Shown here in pieces: positions 43,102-51,975 of a DNA stretch of 64,000 nucleotides. The DNA is from Microbacterium testaceum StLB037 (GTDB taxonomy: Bacteria > Actinomycetota > Actinomycetes > Actinomycetales > Microbacteriaceae), in NCBI RefSeq assembly GCF_008763945.1, contig NZ_VTQH01000001.1, positions 457,441 to 521,440 on the forward strand, written 5' to 3'. Under the pieces are notes generated by a model. That model ran no database searches. It worked only from the letters and a program-made list of their open reading frames with translations, and was not told the origin of the DNA. Position 1 is the first letter of the stretch. The number at the start of each line of letters is the position of its first letter. The position numbers and the translations under genes are program-made.

Positions 43102-44526
43102 ATGCAATTCGGTAAGGCTCTTGCCTCGCACACCACATCGATCCCGGGTCTGCTGGTGATCGATCTCCCGGTTCACGGCGATGATCGCGGTTGGTTCAAA
43201 GAGAACTGGCAGCGGCAGAAGATGACGGCCGCAGACATCGGTCTGCCCGATTTCGCTCCGGTGCAGAACAACATTTCCTTCAACGACGAAGTGGGCACCA
43301 CGCGGGGGATCCACGCGGAGCCGTGGGACAAATTGGTATCGGTGGCGAGCGGACGCATCTTCGGCGCGTGGGTCGACCTGCGCGAGGGCGAAAGCTTCGG
43401 CTCCGTCTTCAGTGCGGAGATCGATCCGTCCACCGCAATCTTCGTGCCGCGAGGAGTGGGGAACTCCTATCAGACGCTCGAGGCCGACACGGCGTACTCC
43501 TACCTGGTCAACGACCATTGGGCACACGACGCGACCTACACCTTCCTGAACCTCGCGGATGAGACCGTCGCGATCGATTGGCCGATCCCCCTGGACCGGG
43601 TGCCGATCAGTCAGAAGGACAGAGTCCACCCGCGGCTGGCCGATGTTGTGCCCATGCCCCCGAAGAAGATCCTCGTCGTCGGCGCGGACGGCCAGCTCGG
43701 GCGAGCCCTCGAGGCCGAATTCGGACGTCATTCGTGGATCGAGTACGCGGGACGTGACGCGTTCGATCTCTCCTCGGACGACATGACCTCCTCACGCCGA
43801 TGGCGCGACTACACCGCGATCGTGAACGCTGCGGGCTTCACGGACGTCGACGGGGCTGAGACGCACGACGGGCGCGCCGAAGCGTGGGCCACCAATGTCA
43901 GCGCACTGTCCGCCCTCGCCCGTGTCGCCGTCACGAATGACCTTCTGCTCGTGCATGTCTCCAGCGACTATGTCTTCGACGGCCGGAAGCCGGATGCCTA
44001 CACGGAAACGGACCGGCTCAGTCCTCTGGGCGTCTACGGACAGACCAAGGCAGCGGGCGAAGCGGTCGCCTCGGTCGTGCCGCGCCACTACATCCTGCGA
44101 ACGAGCTGGCTGATCGGGGATGGTGCCAATTTCGTGAAGACGATGGTGCACCTGGCTCAGACGGGAGCGGCTCCGACGGTCGTGGACGATCAGGTGGGCT
44201 CTCTGACCTTCGCCCGAGATCTCGCCAAGGTGGTGAAAGAGCTGCTCGAGACCCGCGCCCCGTACGGGATCTACAACTTCGTGGGTCGAGAGGGAGCCAA
44301 ATCGTGGTTCGGGTGGGCGCAGGACGTCTTCGCCGCGCTCGGTCACGACCCCGCTCGTGTCGCCCCCATCGGAACCGCGTCCTATTCGAAGAAGCACGGT
44401 GGCGAAATCGCCCCGCGACCCGCGAACAGCATCCTCTCCACGCAGAAGATCGAAGCGACTCTGAAAGGGCTCACGCCGACCGCGTCGCTCGCGGACTACC
44501 TCGAGAGCATCAACTCGGTAAGGTAA
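43102..44526 (+). CDS. rmlCD: RmlC-RmlD fusion: dTDP-4-keto sugar 3,5-epimerase and reductase
   Basis: A 474-residue bifunctional protein that carries out the last two steps to dTDP-L-rhamnose. Residues about 1-185 are the RmlC cupin with D-D-R-G-W-F-K-E and the catalytic-His motif R-G-I-H-A-E. After a Pro/Met-rich join (about 187-193), residues 194-474 are the RmlD reductase with G-A-D-G-Q-L-G-R, S-S-D-Y-V-F-D-G and catalytic Y-G-Q-T-K. The order C then D in one chain is typical of Microbacteriaceae. An apparent hairpin at 44549-44567 just after the stop would close the operon. Confidence 0.94.
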   Translation: MQFGKALASHTTSIPGLLVIDLPVHGDDRGWFKENWQRQKMTAADIGLPDFAPVQNNISFNDEVGTTRGIHAEPWDKLVSVASGRIFGAWVDLREGESFGSVFSAEIDPSTAIFVPRGVGNSYQTLEADTAYSYLVNDHWAHDATYTFLNLADETVAIDWPIPLDRVPISQKDRVHPRLADVVPMPPKKILVVGADGQLGRALEAEFGRHSWIEYAGRDAFDLSSDDMTSSRRWRDYTAIVNAAGFTDVDGAETHDGRAEAWATNVSALSALARVAVTNDLLLVHVSSDYVFDGRKPDAYTETDRLSPLGVYGQTKAAGEAVASVVPRHYILRTSWLIGDGANFVKTMVHLAQTGAAPTVVDDQVGSLTFARDLAKVVKELLETRAPYGIYNFVGREGAKSWFGWAQDVFAALGHDPARVAPIGTASYSKKHGGEIAPRPANSILSTQKIEATLKGLTPTASLADYLESINSVR

Positions 44527-44548
44527 CGCCTTCCTGGTGCGTCGCCTC

Positions 44549-44567
44549 CGGGTGGGACCCGCACCCG
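44549..44567 (+). terminator. hairpin after rmlCD
   Basis: CGGGTG (44549-44554) pairs with CACCCG (44562-44567) around a 7-nt loop, 23 nt after the rmlCD stop. No T-run follows, and the -10 box of the next gene begins 4 nt later. Confidence 0.4.
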
Positions 44568-44570
44568 ATC

Positions 44571-44582
44571 TATCATCAGGGT
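44571..44582 (+). promoter_or_regulatory. leaderless -10 box for the lipoprotein gene
   Basis: TATCAT (44571-44576) is followed by six bases and the GTG at 44583. No ribosome site is present. Confidence 0.55.
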
Positions 44583-45086
44583 GTGTCCCGTACTCTCCCG
44601 TCCCTGCTCACCGGCGCGATCATCGTCATCGCTCTGAGCGGCTGCGCCCAGCAAGCTCCCTCGACGAGCGGAATGGGCTCGGAGAGCGCGCGGCCGTCCG
44701 CTACATCGCCGGCTCCGACGGCGACTCCGTCACCCACCCCTTCGGCTTCGGCGTCACCCACGGTGGCACCGAGCCGCAACTCTGAACCCGCCGACGATCC
44801 CTTCCCCACGTCGGCACTCGCGGACGTGTGCGTCACGGGCGTGCTCGAATCGGGCGCACCGACCGCTCGTACCGATATCGGCGCAGCCGAACGGGCACAG
44901 GAGGCGAACGGATTGTGGGCCGTCGCAGTGCCCGGAGTGACCGATGCGGGGGCCGACGTCCTCTTCCTCTGCACCGTGTCGGGTACCGCGGACGCCTTCC
45001 AGCTCGAGCTCCGCGCTCAGATTGACGGTCGACTCGATACGTCCTGGCAGTCGCGGCTGGGTGATCTCGAAGCGGGCCGGATCTGA
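44583..45086 (+). CDS. small putative lipoprotein
   Basis: A 167-residue protein. The signal peptide ends in a lipobox L-S-G-C with the lipidated Cys at residue 21. It is followed by a low-complexity Ser/Thr/Pro/Ala linker (about 30-65) and a compact C-terminal domain of about 95 residues containing two cysteines. No family is recognised. The GTG at 44583 is fixed by the -10 box six bases upstream and by the short signal peptide it gives. It lies between the rml operon and a converging dehydrogenase gene, with only 2 bp to the latter. A role at the cell surface is all that can be inferred. Confidence 0.75.
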   Translation: MSRTLPSLLTGAIIVIALSGCAQQAPSTSGMGSESARPSATSPAPTATPSPTPSASASPTVAPSRNSEPADDPFPTSALADVCVTGVLESGAPTARTDIGAAERAQEANGLWAVAVPGVTDAGADVLFLCTVSGTADAFQLELRAQIDGRLDTSWQSRLGDLEAGRI

Positions 45087-45088
45087 CG

Positions 45089-45961
45089 CTACCGGTTCGA
45101 ACGATCCTGATGCAGGATCTCCCGCACGCGCGTCGCGTCACCCCACACAGCGGGTGAATCGTAGGGGCGGTCCGGGAAAGCGCCGTAATCCAGCCGAATG
45201 GGCAGCGCGTTGTCCGCGATGAAACTCTCCACCTGGTCGGCGAGAGCGACCGGTACCCCGCTGCAGCAATTGATCACGCCCGTGGCCCCGGCGGTCAGGG
45301 CGACGGCCGAGATCTGATCGGCCAGTGCGCGGACATCGATGAAGTCGTACCGATTCCGCCCCGTGGTGAATGGAATCGACTCCTTCCCCTCATCCACCGC
45401 ATCGAGCAGACGCGCGAAGATCGATTTGTTGCGGCGATCGTCACCATGGATGTAGAAGCAACGGACCCAGCTCAGCTCGGCCCGCTCCCAGGACTCCGAG
45501 GAGAGCATCAGGGACCGTCGAAGCGCGTCCTTGGCGATACCGTACTGAGAACGCGGCGCCGTCGGGGTCTCGGCGGTGATCGCGCCCTCCCAGTACCCGA
45601 CCTCATGCATCGTGCCCAGCACGACGACTCGGTCCACGAGATGAGCCACCGTCTCGATGAAACGCACGTGGGCCGACAGGTTACCCATGTGAGTGGGGGC
45701 GCTGTGCTGGAAGCCGTCCTGCCACGCCAGATGGATGAGCCGACTCGACGTCTCGCCCACGATGGATGCGACGTCGGTCGACGGATCGAGGACGTCGGCG
45801 ATCACGGTCGTGGCACGCGGATCGACGTCCGCGCCCGCCTGACGAACGACAGCCCGGACGGCGTGCCCCCGATCGAGGAGGTCTGTCACGACGTGTCGCC
45901 CGACGTACCCGCCCGCCCCGGTCACGACCACCGTCTCGCGGCGTGGGACTTCACTGGTCAT
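45089..45961 (-). CDS. NAD(P)-dependent sugar reductase/epimerase
   Basis: A 290-residue extended short-chain dehydrogenase with G-A-G-G-Y-V-G-R-H, H-L-A-W-Q-D-G-F and the catalytic Y-G-I-A-K, then I-F-A-R-L-L-D-A and Y-D-F-I-D-V. The family is common in rhamnose-containing glycan loci and probably reduces or epimerises a dTDP- or UDP-keto sugar; a 6-deoxytalose-type 4-reductase is one candidate. The substrate cannot be told from sequence. The ATG at 45961 gives a short leader before the Rossmann fold. It is 54 bp downstream of the GT2 gene on the same strand. Confidence 0.75.
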   Translation of the reverse strand: MTSEVPRRETVVVTGAGGYVGRHVVTDLLDRGHAVRAVVRQAGADVDPRATTVIADVLDPSTDVASIVGETSSRLIHLAWQDGFQHSAPTHMGNLSAHVRFIETVAHLVDRVVVLGTMHEVGYWEGAITAETPTAPRSQYGIAKDALRRSLMLSSESWERAELSWVRCFYIHGDDRRNKSIFARLLDAVDEGKESIPFTTGRNRYDFIDVRALADQISAVALTAGATGVINCCSGVPVALADQVESFIADNALPIRLDYGAFPDRPYDSPAVWGDATRVREILHQDRSNR

Positions 45962-46015
45962 CGGCTCTCCTCTGTCTCGTTCGTGCGTGGACGACCCCCT
46001 CGGGGCATCTCGTCC

Positions 46016-46954
46016 TCAGCTGTCCCCACCACCTCGGATGAGCCGACGCTTCATGCGTCGCCATCGCCTTCCGAGCGGTGATCGCGCTTCCAGCTCTTCC
46101 GCGACGATCCTCCTGACCTCGTCGCGCACGATGGTCCGCATCTGCTCCGACAGTCGTTCGACGGTCTGCCTCTGAAGATGGGCGAGGTAGAGGGGCAGCC
46201 CCGTGCCGTTCTGCTGCACCCACGACGTGAGTTCTCGGTCCCGCACGGTCAGATCGTCGCGGATGTGCTCGTGCTGCAGCCCCAGTGTCGAGTTGGCCTC
46301 CGACTGAGTCGCCCCGGGACGATGCACCCAGTAGGCGAGTGGCGGCCCGCTGATGAACCCGATGGGGAAACGGGGTAGCACCCGCAGGTAGAAGTCCCAG
46401 TCCTCGACCGCGTCGAGGCTCTCGTCGTACCACCCCACGGCATCGTGGACGCTCCGACGGTAGAGGAACGAGATGGGTACGGCGCGATTGATCTCGAGGA
46501 GCTCGGTGAGGGAGACACGCTCCATTCCCGACCAGAACGGAACGCGATCGATCTCGCGCCAGGCCGACCCGTCTCGTTCCTCGAGAACGATGGCGGTGCT
46601 CGTCATCACGCCCGCGCACCCGGTGTCGGCATCCAATCGCTCCACCGTCCGCAACAGGAATTCGGGGTGCCAGCGGTCGTCGTCGTCGTGCAGGACGACG
46701 TACTCCCCCCTCGATTCCCGGATGCCGAGGTTCGCCGCTCGGCACCGCCCGCGAGGCTCGACCGTGTCGACGACGCGAACGGTGTTCACACCGGACCGGG
46801 CGGCGATGTCCCGCAGATGCTCGCCGCCGTCACCGTCGTTGACCAGGACGACCTCAAGATCGGTGAACTTCTGCGCCGCCACATCGTCCAGTGCGCGCTG
46901 CACGAAGTCGGGCCTGTTCCGGGTACGGATGACGACAGAGACACGAACCGGCAC
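46016..46954 (-). CDS. GT2-family glycosyltransferase
   Basis: A 312-residue GT-A enzyme: V-V-I-R-T-R-N-R-P-D at the start, V-N-D-G-D-G-G-E, R-C-R-A-A-N-L-G-I and the metal site L-H-D-D-D-D-R-W. The acceptor side has D-E-S-L-D-A-V-E-D-W-D-F-Y-L-R. The C-terminal 60 residues are helical and basic, perhaps a membrane-contact tail. The GTG at 46954 has TAGGCT (minus strand, 46966-46961) exactly six bases upstream and no ribosome site, so it is probably a leaderless first gene. Donor and acceptor are unknown. Confidence 0.86.
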   Translation of the reverse strand: MPVRVSVVIRTRNRPDFVQRALDDVAAQKFTDLEVVLVNDGDGGEHLRDIAARSGVNTVRVVDTVEPRGRCRAANLGIRESRGEYVVLHDDDDRWHPEFLLRTVERLDADTGCAGVMTSTAIVLEERDGSAWREIDRVPFWSGMERVSLTELLEINRAVPISFLYRRSVHDAVGWYDESLDAVEDWDFYLRVLPRFPIGFISGPPLAYWVHRPGATQSEANSTLGLQHEHIRDDLTVRDRELTSWVQQNGTGLPLYLAHLQRQTVERLSEQMRTIVRDEVRRIVAEELEARSPLGRRWRRMKRRLIRGGGDS

Positions 46955-47019
46955 CGCACCAGCCTAAATGACGCGTCGGACCGCCGCCGGACCATCCCCG
47001 CTCGCGATCCGGGGTGATC

Positions 47020-49128
47020 TCACGGCGTTCGCACCTGCACGCACTCGGGTTTGGTGTCCGCGCCCGAATTGCGGTTCACCGCGTAGGCGCACACCCAGTG
47101 CGTCCCCGCAGCCACCGGCACCTCGCCGTAGTACCCGCGGGTCTGACCGGCAGAGGGGTAGGTGTCCGCGAGCGGGGCGTATCCGAGGTTCGCCGGCCAA
47201 CGGAACCACTGCGAATCGACCTGGACGATCACATCCGTCGTCGCGTCGAGGGCGTCGGGATCGAAGGCGTAACCCCACACCGCCAGCCCCTTGCCTGCCG
47301 GGTAGGCGCCCATCATGCGGGTGACCGGTGACTGGTCGGCAGGCTGCGGGACCTGCACCTGACGACAATCCGCGGCGGGGTCCGCCCCGTCGTTGGCGTT
47401 CAGGTAGTAGATGCAGATCCAATGAGTGCCGGGGGTGGTGGGGACGCTTCCGGCATAACCGTGGTCCGCCCCGGCATCGGGGAACGTGGCGAGCGAGTCG
47501 CGGTTCGGCTTGTCGGCCGACCAGCGGTACCACTGGGAGTCGACCTGAACGATCACGGGAACGGCCGCCGCGGCTGCGTCGGGATCCACGACCCATCCGG
47601 ACACGTTGATCACGCGGCCGTCGGTGGTGACGCTCTGGACCGCGCCCTGCGGCGAGACGTCCGCGATCGAGGGGACCTTGACGTCACGGCAACCGAACGG
47701 GACATTCGTCCCGGCGTTCTTGTTGATCATCGTAAGGCAGATGGTGTGCGCGCCCGCCGGGATCGGAAGGACAGCTCCGAAGCCATGCTGGTAGTTCGCG
47801 CCGGCGACGAGCTCCGGTCCGAGAGCGTAGGGCTGATTCGCCGTCACGACGTACCAGGTCTTGTCGACCAGGACGTGCAAATCCACACTCGCGTCGACCG
47901 CGTCGGGATCGATCGCCCACCCCCAGAAGTGGATTCCGCGAACCGTCGTCCAGAGGTCCTTGAGCTCCCCGCGAGGTGAGACGCGAGCAGGGAAGTCGAC
48001 GGCACGGCATCCCAGAGACTGATCTGTTCCCGTGTTCTGGTTCACCGCCGTCACGCAGACGTTCTGCGTCGACCCCGGCGGGCCGGGAATGAGGCCCCTG
48101 AACCCGTGATTCGGGCCCGCCCCCGGGAAGTTGTCGGCGACCGGTTGATACGGCTGATCGGCCGTCAGGTAGGACGTGCTCCCTCCGACGTCGATCTTGA
48201 TCTGCAGTGCCGAGGTGAGCGCATCCCCGTCCACGGCCCAGCCACCGATCCAGACTCCGTCTTCGGTCGCGCTCATCTCGGTGAGGACGCCCACCGGAGA
48301 CTTGACGTTCTTGGTGGGATCACCGAACCAGTCGGTCCACATCCGCCAGAAATTGCGATTGCCGTACGCCGAGCAGCGATCGCCCTCACCGTAGAGGTTC
48401 CGCATGGCGGCGTCGTTGGGGGTGTACGGGGTGTAGATGTACAGACCGGCGGTCGCCTGGTTCTGGATGAAGACGGCTTTCGTGCCGCAGTTGCGCGCGG
48501 GATCCGGGTGGTAGTTGATGTTGTTCACCCGACCGGCGACATAATTCCATCCGCCGGTCGTCGCCGTGACGCGATAGATCTGGAACTGCCGGGCGCCGTA
48601 GTACAGCTGCGAGAAGAAGCCCGCGAACGCGGGGTCGCAGGGCGCCGTATCCGGACATGATTGGCCGAGCGCGTGGTCCAGCGCGTACTGCGACGGGTTC
48701 GACGACGTGATGAGGCCCTGCTCCTTCTGGAGCATCACGAGGAGCGTCCGCTGGCTGATGCTGCAGGCAGCGCCGACCCTCGCGATCATGCTCGCGGCGG
48801 TTTCCTGGGTCCGGCCGTCCATCGCCTTGCAGTACCGTGAAGCGGCCATCGAAGGGGTGTTGCCCTTCAGCGCGGCGACGCAGTTCGCCTTCTGTCCGCA
48901 TCGGTTGTTCGCATCGAGGAACGATTGAACCTCGGACGCGGACATCGCCGACCCGTCGTAGAAATTCTCGTCGGTGATGATCAGCCCCGGGTCGAACCTC
49001 GACGCGTCGGCCGCCGCAGCGGGCTGCGAATCGAGAAGGCCCGTCGCGGGGAGCCCCGCACCGAGAATCAACGCGGCGAAAGCCACCACCGCGAACAGCC
49101 GGCGGAGGATCGGCGATGGTTCACGCAT
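47020..49128 (-). CDS. secreted protein: lysozyme-like N-domain plus four Cys-pair repeats
   Basis: A 702-residue exported protein. A signal peptide (residues 1-39, ending A-A-A-A) precedes an N-terminal domain (about 44-272) rich in conserved Cys, with S-E-V-Q-S-F-L and L-L-V-M-L-Q-K-E-Q-G-L around Glu136, a Glu placed as in lytic or lysozyme-like enzymes, then G-A-R-Q-F-Q-I-Y-R and F-W-R-M-W-T-D-W-F. Four repeats of about 100 residues follow (280-380, 386-486, 493-594, 600-702), each with G-W/Y-x-D-x-D-A and two cysteines. Wall binding or glycan cutting is inference. The ATG at 49128 was preferred as it starts the signal peptide. Confidence 0.8.
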   Translation of the reverse strand: MREPSPILRRLFAVVAFAALILGAGLPATGLLDSQPAAAADASRFDPGLIITDENFYDGSAMSASEVQSFLDANNRCGQKANCVAALKGNTPSMAASRYCKAMDGRTQETAASMIARVGAACSISQRTLLVMLQKEQGLITSSNPSQYALDHALGQSCPDTAPCDPAFAGFFSQLYYGARQFQIYRVTATTGGWNYVAGRVNNINYHPDPARNCGTKAVFIQNQATAGLYIYTPYTPNDAAMRNLYGEGDRCSAYGNRNFWRMWTDWFGDPTKNVKSPVGVLTEMSATEDGVWIGGWAVDGDALTSALQIKIDVGGSTSYLTADQPYQPVADNFPGAGPNHGFRGLIPGPPGSTQNVCVTAVNQNTGTDQSLGCRAVDFPARVSPRGELKDLWTTVRGIHFWGWAIDPDAVDASVDLHVLVDKTWYVVTANQPYALGPELVAGANYQHGFGAVLPIPAGAHTICLTMINKNAGTNVPFGCRDVKVPSIADVSPQGAVQSVTTDGRVINVSGWVVDPDAAAAAVPVIVQVDSQWYRWSADKPNRDSLATFPDAGADHGYAGSVPTTPGTHWICIYYLNANDGADPAADCRQVQVPQPADQSPVTRMMGAYPAGKGLAVWGYAFDPDALDATTDVIVQVDSQWFRWPANLGYAPLADTYPSAGQTRGYYGEVPVAAGTHWVCAYAVNRNSGADTKPECVQVRTP

Positions 49129-49242
49129 GGAGGGGCCTCTCTGACACGGGCGCCCGCCGTACCCGCACGCCATCGCGTTAGCGTCTCACACTCGATGCGA
49201 TGACACGTGCAGCACGCCGGGAAGACCGGATGTCGTCCGGTC

Positions 49243-50193
49243 TCAGGCGTCGTCGCGCTTGTCGAAGCGGACCATGTTCATGAAGGCGTGCACGTCACGG
49301 GTCGAACTCATCCTGACCCCGGCCGCGACCATACGACGAGCCAGGTTCCAATCGCCGGGCTCGTCCACGCGCCAGCTCTCCGTGTCGTACTCGAAGAAGC
49401 GCAGACCGGAGAGGTACAGAGTCGATTGGAAGCTGAATCCGCCCGCCGCGGGCGGGTCGCTGAAGATCACGCGGTCGACACCCTCGGTCCGGTCGCGCTG
49501 GATGAGGGCGCCGTAGACCAGTTCGGCCCGCTCGGCACGCGCCAGCTCGAGCAGTCTCTCGATATGGTCCGCCGCGAACTCGTCGTCGTCGTCCAGCGGG
49601 GCGATCCAGGCTCCCTCCGCACGACGAGCAGCTTCGTTCATGGCGGGGGACCCCGCGACCATCCACCGCAGGTGCTGATGAGCCGGGTATGCCGCTCGTT
49701 CCGGCAGCTCGAAGTAGCGCACGCGCGGATCGCCCAGGCCCTCGAGGGCAGCGCGCGTCGCGGGGTTCGGACCGTCGTTGACAACGACGATCTCGAGGCG
49801 CTGATAGGTCTGCTGCAGGACGGACGCCAGCGCGGTCTCGACGAGCTCGCGCGTCCGGTTGTAGCTCGCGATACGGATGGTCACCAGCGGCTCGGTCTCG
49901 TCCCACAGTGCGTCGTAGCCGGGCGACATCCGGAAACCGTCGAGCGCGGCCCGAAGATCCTCGATGCCGTCCCGCTCTCGACGGGCGGATTCGATCTGGG
50001 CTTGCGAACGCAACTCGAGATGGCGAAGAAGTCCGTCCGTCTCGCGCCACCACTCGCGGGTCTCATCCCTGAAGCCGAGCTGAACCGCCGCGGACTCGTT
50101 CACCGAATCTTCGAGACGTTGCATGCGAGCCGCCAGATCGGCGACGGCCCACTCCAGCGAACCGGGGGTGGGGCCTGTTACGGGGTCGGTCAT
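49243..50193 (-). CDS. GT2-family glycosyltransferase with N-terminal coiled-coil
   Basis: A 316-residue protein. Residues 1-95 are helical and charged (L-A-A-R-M-Q-R-L-E-D-S-V-N-E), probably a coiled coil. The GT-A domain then shows I-R-I-A-S-Y-N-R-T, V-V-N-D-G-P-N-P and the metal motif A-P-L-D-D-D-D-E-F. It ends the long leftward wzm-wzt operon; its ATG overlaps the aminotransferase stop (ATGA). The coiled-coil start suggests it assembles with another enzyme. The sugar it adds is unknown, though the adjacent aminotransferase and acetyltransferase make an N-acylated amino sugar a reasonable donor. Confidence 0.82.
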   Translation of the reverse strand: MTDPVTGPTPGSLEWAVADLAARMQRLEDSVNESAAVQLGFRDETREWWRETDGLLRHLELRSQAQIESARRERDGIEDLRAALDGFRMSPGYDALWDETEPLVTIRIASYNRTRELVETALASVLQQTYQRLEIVVVNDGPNPATRAALEGLGDPRVRYFELPERAAYPAHQHLRWMVAGSPAMNEAARRAEGAWIAPLDDDDEFAADHIERLLELARAERAELVYGALIQRDRTEGVDRVIFSDPPAAGGFSFQSTLYLSGLRFFEYDTESWRVDEPGDWNLARRMVAAGVRMSSTRDVHAFMNMVRFDKRDDA

Positions 50194-51341
50194 CAGGTGC
50201 TCCGGGGGGTAAGGCGGTCGATGATGTCGGCGAGATGGTGGAAGACCTGTTCCGGAAGGCCTTCGAAGACGGGCAGGGCGATGCACCGTCGGCTCATCGC
50301 GTCGGTTGTCGCCAGGGTCCCCTGGCGGACGGCTCCGACGAATCGAGGCTGCTGATGAACCGGCGGCGCGTAGTAGACCCTCGCCTCCACGCCGGCTGCG
50401 CGCATCCCCGCGAGGATGGCATCCCTCGTCCCCTCGTCGGGCAGGACGATCGTGGCGAAGCAGACGGAGGACAGCTCGGCATGAGGGACGAGGCGAGCCC
50501 CCGGAAGGGCTTCGAAGACGAGGGCGTAGCGTCGCAGCAACTCGCGACGGCGGCTGAGCGACTCCTCGAAACGCTCGAGTTGCCTCAGACCGATCGCGGC
50601 GTTGATCTCCTGCAGCTTGCCGTTCAAGCCGGCACGGACCGACCCGCCGGACGCGAAGCCGAAGTTCGAGTACGAGCGGGCGGACTCGATCAGGTCGAGG
50701 TCGCGCGAGATGATCGCACCCCCCTCGCCGATGGCGAAGGGTTTGGTCGCGTGGAACGAGAAGACCTCGCATGTGCCGCGCGCTCCGACGGGCGCCCCAT
50801 CGGGATACACGGAGCCGAATCCGGCCGCCGAATCGATTACGAGCGGCACGCCGTGCTCTGCGGCCAATTCCTCCCACGCTCCGACGTCAGGATTGCCGAC
50901 GCCGAACGAATTGCACAGAAGGATGCCGTCGATCTCGGATCGTCGGTCGCGCAGAGCATTGCGTGCCGCAGCCAAGGACGGCTGGAGGGTCTCGCCGTCG
51001 ACGTCGATGAGGAGCGGTTCGCGGCCGACGGCGTGAATCGACTGCGGCCCCGCGGCGAAAGTGAACGACGGCACGATGACGAACCGTCGTCGAACAGGGG
51101 TGTCGGTCGGCACCGGGTCGCCCAGGACGACCGACAGCGCCGCGACCAGCGCGATGGTCGCATTGCAGAATGTCGCCGCACCGAAGTCGTCGCCGACGAA
51201 CGCGGCGATCCGAGTCGCGAAGTCCCGCTCCTTCGGCCCGAAATTCGTGAACCAGTTGGATTCGACGATGTCGGTGACATCGCTCGCGATGGTCGCGGCA
51301 GGCGGGAAGACGGGCCGGATGAAAGGGATCTCATACGACAT
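50193..51341 (-). CDS. DegT/DnrJ/EryC1-type sugar aminotransferase
   Basis: A 382-residue PLP enzyme that aminates a nucleotide-linked keto sugar. The fold-type I features are G-P-K-E-R-D-F near the start, P-S-F-T-F-A-A, L-V-I-D-S-A-A-G-F-G and the PLP lysine in S-F-H-A-T-K-P-F-A-I-G-E-G-G. The likely product is a 4-amino- or 3-amino-6-deoxyhexose, with RmlB product as a possible substrate. The ATG at 51341 overlaps the end of the acetyltransferase gene by 11 bp and starts M-S-Y-E-I-P-F-I-R-P, as in homologues. Together with that gene it forms an N-acyl amino sugar pair. Confidence 0.88.
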   Translation of the reverse strand: MSYEIPFIRPVFPPAATIASDVTDIVESNWFTNFGPKERDFATRIAAFVGDDFGAATFCNATIALVAALSVVLGDPVPTDTPVRRRFVIVPSFTFAAGPQSIHAVGREPLLIDVDGETLQPSLAAARNALRDRRSEIDGILLCNSFGVGNPDVGAWEELAAEHGVPLVIDSAAGFGSVYPDGAPVGARGTCEVFSFHATKPFAIGEGGAIISRDLDLIESARSYSNFGFASGGSVRAGLNGKLQEINAAIGLRQLERFEESLSRRRELLRRYALVFEALPGARLVPHAELSSVCFATIVLPDEGTRDAILAGMRAAGVEARVYYAPPVHQQPRFVGAVRQGTLATTDAMSRRCIALPVFEGLPEQVFHHLADIIDRLTPRST

Positions 51342-51975
51342 CGAGCCACCCCCTCTCGACGCGAAGGATCCGGGCGGGGACCCCGACGTGCACTTCGAGC
51401 GCGGGGACGTCGTGACGGACGACGGCGCCGGCGCCGACCACCGCGCCCTCTTCGACGCGCACACCCTGGAAGATCGTGGCCCCTAGGCCGATGAACGCTC
51501 CCGCACCGATGGCAGTCCGCCCGCCGATCCGCACCCCGGGAGAGATCGTGGCGTAGGCGCCGATCACCGTATCGTGGCCGACCGTGGCCCCCGCGTTGAT
51601 CAGCGCGTGCTCACCCACGACAACCCCCGACATGATGATCGCGCCGGGAGCGACCATCGTTCCCACGCCCAACCGCGCGTCAACGGCCACATACGCCGCC
51701 CGCGACACCGCTTGGGCGAAGAGCGAACCAGGCCATCGCTGAACGATACCCCGGCGCGCTCCGGGCGCTCCCAGCGCCGCGACGACGGGTACACTCCGCT
51801 CCCCCTCCGCGGAGGAGAGGCTGACGACGGGGGTGGGTCCGTTGATCGCTGCCCGAGCGGTGGGGAGATGCTCGTCGTCGACGGCGAAGAAGGCGACCGT
51901 CTCGCGCAGGAACTCTGCGACCTCACGCGCCTGACCACCCGCCCCCAGGATGCCGATCCGGAGCGCCTCGGTCAC
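51331..51975 (-). CDS. PglD/NeuD-type hexapeptide-repeat acetyltransferase
   Basis: A 214-residue enzyme. The N-terminal Rossmann-like half (I-G-I-L-G-A-G-G-Q-A-R-E-V) binds the nucleotide sugar and the C-terminal half is a left-handed beta-helix of hexapeptide repeats (V-A-P-G-A-I-I-M, I-N-A-G-A-T-V-G-H-D, I-G-L-G-A-T-I-F-Q). PglD-type enzymes N-acetylate nucleotide 4-amino sugars made by a DegT partner, here the next gene. The H-D in the repeat matches the catalytic His region of the family. GTG start overlapping the upstream stop by 4 nt. Confidence 0.85.
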   Translation of the reverse strand: MTEALRIGILGAGGQAREVAEFLRETVAFFAVDDEHLPTARAAINGPTPVVSLSSAEGERSVPVVAALGAPGARRGIVQRWPGSLFAQAVSRAAYVAVDARLGVGTMVAPGAIIMSGVVVGEHALINAGATVGHDTVIGAYATISPGVRIGGRTAIGAGAFIGLGATIFQGVRVEEGAVVGAGAVVRHDVPALEVHVGVPARILRVERGWLDVV

